This document shows positions 57,416 through 64,000 of a stretch of 64,000 nucleotides of DNA, piece by piece (positions within the stretch are counted from its first letter, which is position 1; each line of letters begins with the position of its first letter). A program made the translations under genes and the position numbers. The DNA comes from Euptelea pleiosperma (Eukaryota > Streptophyta > Magnoliopsida > Ranunculales > Eupteleaceae): NCBI GenBank assembly GCA_035048495.1, contig CM068553.1:1619259-1683258 (forward strand), given 5' to 3'. The notes below the pieces were generated by a model that made no database searches, was not told where the DNA came from, and saw only the letters and a list, made by a program, of their open reading frames with translations.

Positions 57416-58279
57416 TCATCTAGCAGTTCGCATTGCTGACTTATAAATTTTTTCCCTCGGAATTTCTCATTTTTAAAACAAGGGGCAGTCCAGGCACTAA
57501 CTAGTAACCACTATTTCTCCTTTTGAACTCTCAACTAGTTTATGTATTATTAGGTTTTCGTTTGGTAACTAACAAGTAACAACATAGGTTTGCAGCTTGG
57601 AACATGTGATTCTTGTTAGTTCAGTAAATCTAGAGCATATATGGGAGATTGTGACCACCACCAGCAGCCAAGAAATCCGCTGTAAATAATAAAATCATCC
57701 TTTTTGGATGATCTCAAAAAAAAAGATTCTCAACCATCCCATTTAATTCCGCTCAACTCCAAAGAAAGTTCACAAATCGGATATCCAAGTGCTCATCCAA
57801 AACATTTTGCAGACGTGCCAATCCTTTCGAAGTGTCCGAGGCAAACCAGGTGGGGACTGTCCTGGCTAAGTATGGCTCCATTGCTGGTCACCCAGGAGAA
57901 CCAATATAATCTCCAAGGAAACGAAAGACAAACCCTCAACAGCATAAGTAAGAATGTATTCCATGTTACTCGGTAATCATCGAACAGACTTATAACAAAA
58001 ATAACTTTTTGACATAAATCACATAATACAGTAGTCAAAAAAGGATGATCCTCTCCAAGTATCCTCACCTCCTCAAAAACAAGAGAAAGGAGGAAAAGAA
58101 AATCGAACAAGGGGTGATACTCCCTTTCTCCTCCCCTTTGTGTTCATCTTCTTTGTTCTTCTCCTCTCTACTAACTTCATTAGAAAACTAAAAAGAAGAA
58201 ATTTTCTCCAGATCTATCTATAATCTTATCCTTCTCTCTCTCATTCTCCGCAGTAGTCAAAGAAAATGAAAATAATCTT
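57416..58279. other. Spacer and BiP 3' UTR
   Basis: AT-rich; no gene recognised on the plus strand. On the minus strand this is downstream of the BiP stop codon and should contain its 3' UTR. Confidence 0.5.
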
Positions 58280-62608
<4,329 letters not shown>

Positions 62609-62709
62609 GGCGTTAGGGTTTGTCTTCACTTGCAGAGATGAGCGCGTACAGATCTCAGAAATGTTCCTTTCTTCGAAGAGTTTGTAGGCTTTGTCTGAGT
62701 GGAATGGAC

Positions 62710-62715
62710 TTTATA
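62710..62715 (-). promoter_or_regulatory. TATA box of BiP
   Basis: Minus-strand TATAAA within CTTTATAAAGTCC, about 100 bp upstream of the BiP start codon and about 80 bp downstream of the UPR element. Confidence 0.75.
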
Positions 62716-62791
62716 AAGTTCGAAGTCCCTGTCCCCGTAAAACAAGTTAAGAGATCTTAAAATTAAATGAACCAAGGAACATGTCATCGAA

Positions 62792-62807
62792 GATGACGTG
62801 GACCAAT
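62792..62807 (-). promoter_or_regulatory. Plant unfolded-protein-response element (P-UPRE/ERSE-II)
   Basis: The minus strand reads ATTGGTCCACGTCATC. This contains the ERSE-II form ATTGG-N-CCACG and the overlapping TGACGTGG-type UPRE, and equals the plant UPRE known from BiP promoters. It would be bound by bZIP60/bZIP28-type factors under ER stress. It lies 184 bp upstream of the ATG. Confidence 0.92.
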
Positions 62808-62998
62808 AAAATCTGGGTGACAGAGAGATGAACCAATTAAAACACGTCTTGCGTTGGTAATATCCTGGCCGTCTGTTTAAGATGTAGGACGGATTTGAAA
62901 ACTTAAAACATATATTAGAAGCCATAGTGTATCTCACTCCATTATTCCCTACTTTTAGATTAAGAGGACTTTGGATGCAGTCGATCCTGTCGATGCAG

Positions 62999-63333
62999 AG
63001 GGCTGTCGTGGCCCTACATAGCTCATTTTGTGGGCCCACTGACCGCGTGGATGTATAACTATAACCCATCCCTTGCTGATTATACATACCAAAAACCAAT
63101 CTGAATGGTTTTTTCTAGCCATATATTTTAGCACTTTTTAGTATTGATTCTAGCCGTTGGATTCAAGCATTTTTTGCATATTTATTTAGGTACTTAATCC
63201 AATGGCTAGAAATTATCAATCAAGCTGATTTTTGGTCTGTATATGAGTGTATCCAACTAGGTATGGGCTAAACATCTATACGGTTAGTTGGCCCAATTCC
63301 AAACAAATGAGCTCTGTAGGGCCACGAGAGCCC
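62999..63333. mobile_element. Second foldback family, copy with AGGGCTGTCGTGG ends
   Basis: Left arm AGGGCTGTCGTGGCCCTACA, TAGCTCATTTTGTGGGCCC, ACTGACCGCGTGGATG; right arm CGGTTAGTTGGCCC, AAATGAGCTCTGTAGGGCC and ACGAGAGCCCT. The next element begins one base later. Confidence 0.8.
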
Positions 63334-63334
63334 T

Positions 63335-63655
63335 GAGTAAAACTTTGATAACAGGCCTGTCAACCAGGCCGATGATATATAAGCCACGTGGCTCCCTCTT
63401 ACAGGATTCCGACCGTATGGATGTTTTTCCAATCCATAGGTGGATCCACAAACCAAAAATCAGCTTGATTAATAATTTCAAACTTTGGATCTTTGTACCT
63501 CAAATAATGGTCAATAATGCTCAAATTCAAACGGTTAAAATCAACCCATGAAAATAATTCCAATGCAACGCCTAGAAATAACTAATCGAACTGATTTTTG
63601 GTTTGTAAGCCCACCTAGGGATTGGCCAAATATCTATACGGTCAGAGTCCTCTAC
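63335..63655. mobile_element. GAGTAAAAC-family copy, GATGACAG subtype, right tip lost
   Basis: Tip GAGTAAAACTTTGATAACAG, a decayed stem GATAACAGG/CCTGTCAACC, then AAGCCACGTGGCTCCC and the CGTATGGATG core. The right arm ends near TACGGTCAGAGTCCTC without its tip. Confidence 0.8.
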
Positions 63656-63943
63656 CCATTCATATTTTCTCACGGATGATCAGGGCAAGTTGTTGTAGCT
63701 GATTCGAAATCTTGGGTGAGCTCCGACCGAACGGGATCGATGCATCTCGCCCGAGACAAAGTGAGTCTTCTTTCGGAAACAGTGATATCGGGGCAAGACG
63801 ATCCAGTTATGGATCCAGATCGCCCAATCGAGAACGGTATCGGCCGAGATTTCGAACCATGGCTAGACATGAAGATAACGCATCATGCGAAGAAGCCGAG
63901 GTATAGACAACTTTCAAGGGAATCAAGACAACTTTCTTTCTTT

Positions 63944-64000
63944 TGTTACCTCGTGGACCATGGTTCTCTTGAATCCAACGGTCGATGGTAAACTCTTCTT
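63944..64000. mobile_element. Partial CCACGGATAACCGG MITE at right edge
   Basis: TTGTTACCTCGTGGACCATG, GTTCTCTTGAATCCAACGG and TCGATGG match one arm of the 9689-9870 element. The rest is beyond the window. Confidence 0.65.

Overview
The window is nuclear DNA of a flowering plant. It is AT-rich, its protein genes have many introns with GT-AG borders, and the spaces between genes and many introns are packed with small foldback transposons. The proteins are those of ordinary angiosperms. The codon use and the long introns do not look like a grass, but I cannot name the genus; an early-diverging or magnoliid-like lineage is only a guess.

Nine protein genes and one tRNA gene can be supported. In order: ribosomal protein L10a (minus, 1885-5076), a small acidic plant protein of unknown role (minus, 9279-9515), tRNA-Gly(CCC) (plus, 10410-10480), an alkaline/neutral invertase of family GH100 (minus, 10813-14872), an ABCF3/GCN20-type ABC protein with 18 exons over 15 kb (minus, 17714-32794), an ankyrin-repeat acyl-CoA-binding protein (plus, 36801-43335), a type I MADS-box gene with a disturbed N-terminus (minus, 45325-45966), a 95-residue coiled-coil protein resembling HEADING DATE REPRESSOR 1 (plus, 47294-49915), a plastid-type TPR protein (minus, 52477-54870), and the ER chaperone BiP (minus, 58280-62608). 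For the multi-exon genes the exons were joined by hand and the reading phase closes at every junction. Joined lengths match the families: L10a 216 aa, ABCF3 717 aa, ACBP 363 aa, BiP 666 aa, invertase 635 aa. The genes do not form a pathway; they are a normal mix of housekeeping and regulatory genes.

Regulatory signals that can be read directly are a plant unfolded-protein-response element and TATA box in front of BiP, telo-boxes in front of L10a and the small acidic gene, and CAA and oligo-T signals around the tRNA.

The most unusual part is the repeat landscape. At least six families of short inverted-repeat elements are present, several with target-site duplications visible here: 8 bp for the CAAGGTTTAAAA...CCGTTATAACGG family, and 9 bp for the GAGTAAAAC-ended family and for the GAGTCCGTCTAGAGC family. 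The GAGTAAAAC family has a constant core and a constant tip, but its subterminal stem-loop is written in a different short word in different copies, with both halves of the stem changed together. Dead fragments of LINE, RNase H and copia gag sequence lie in introns and spacers.
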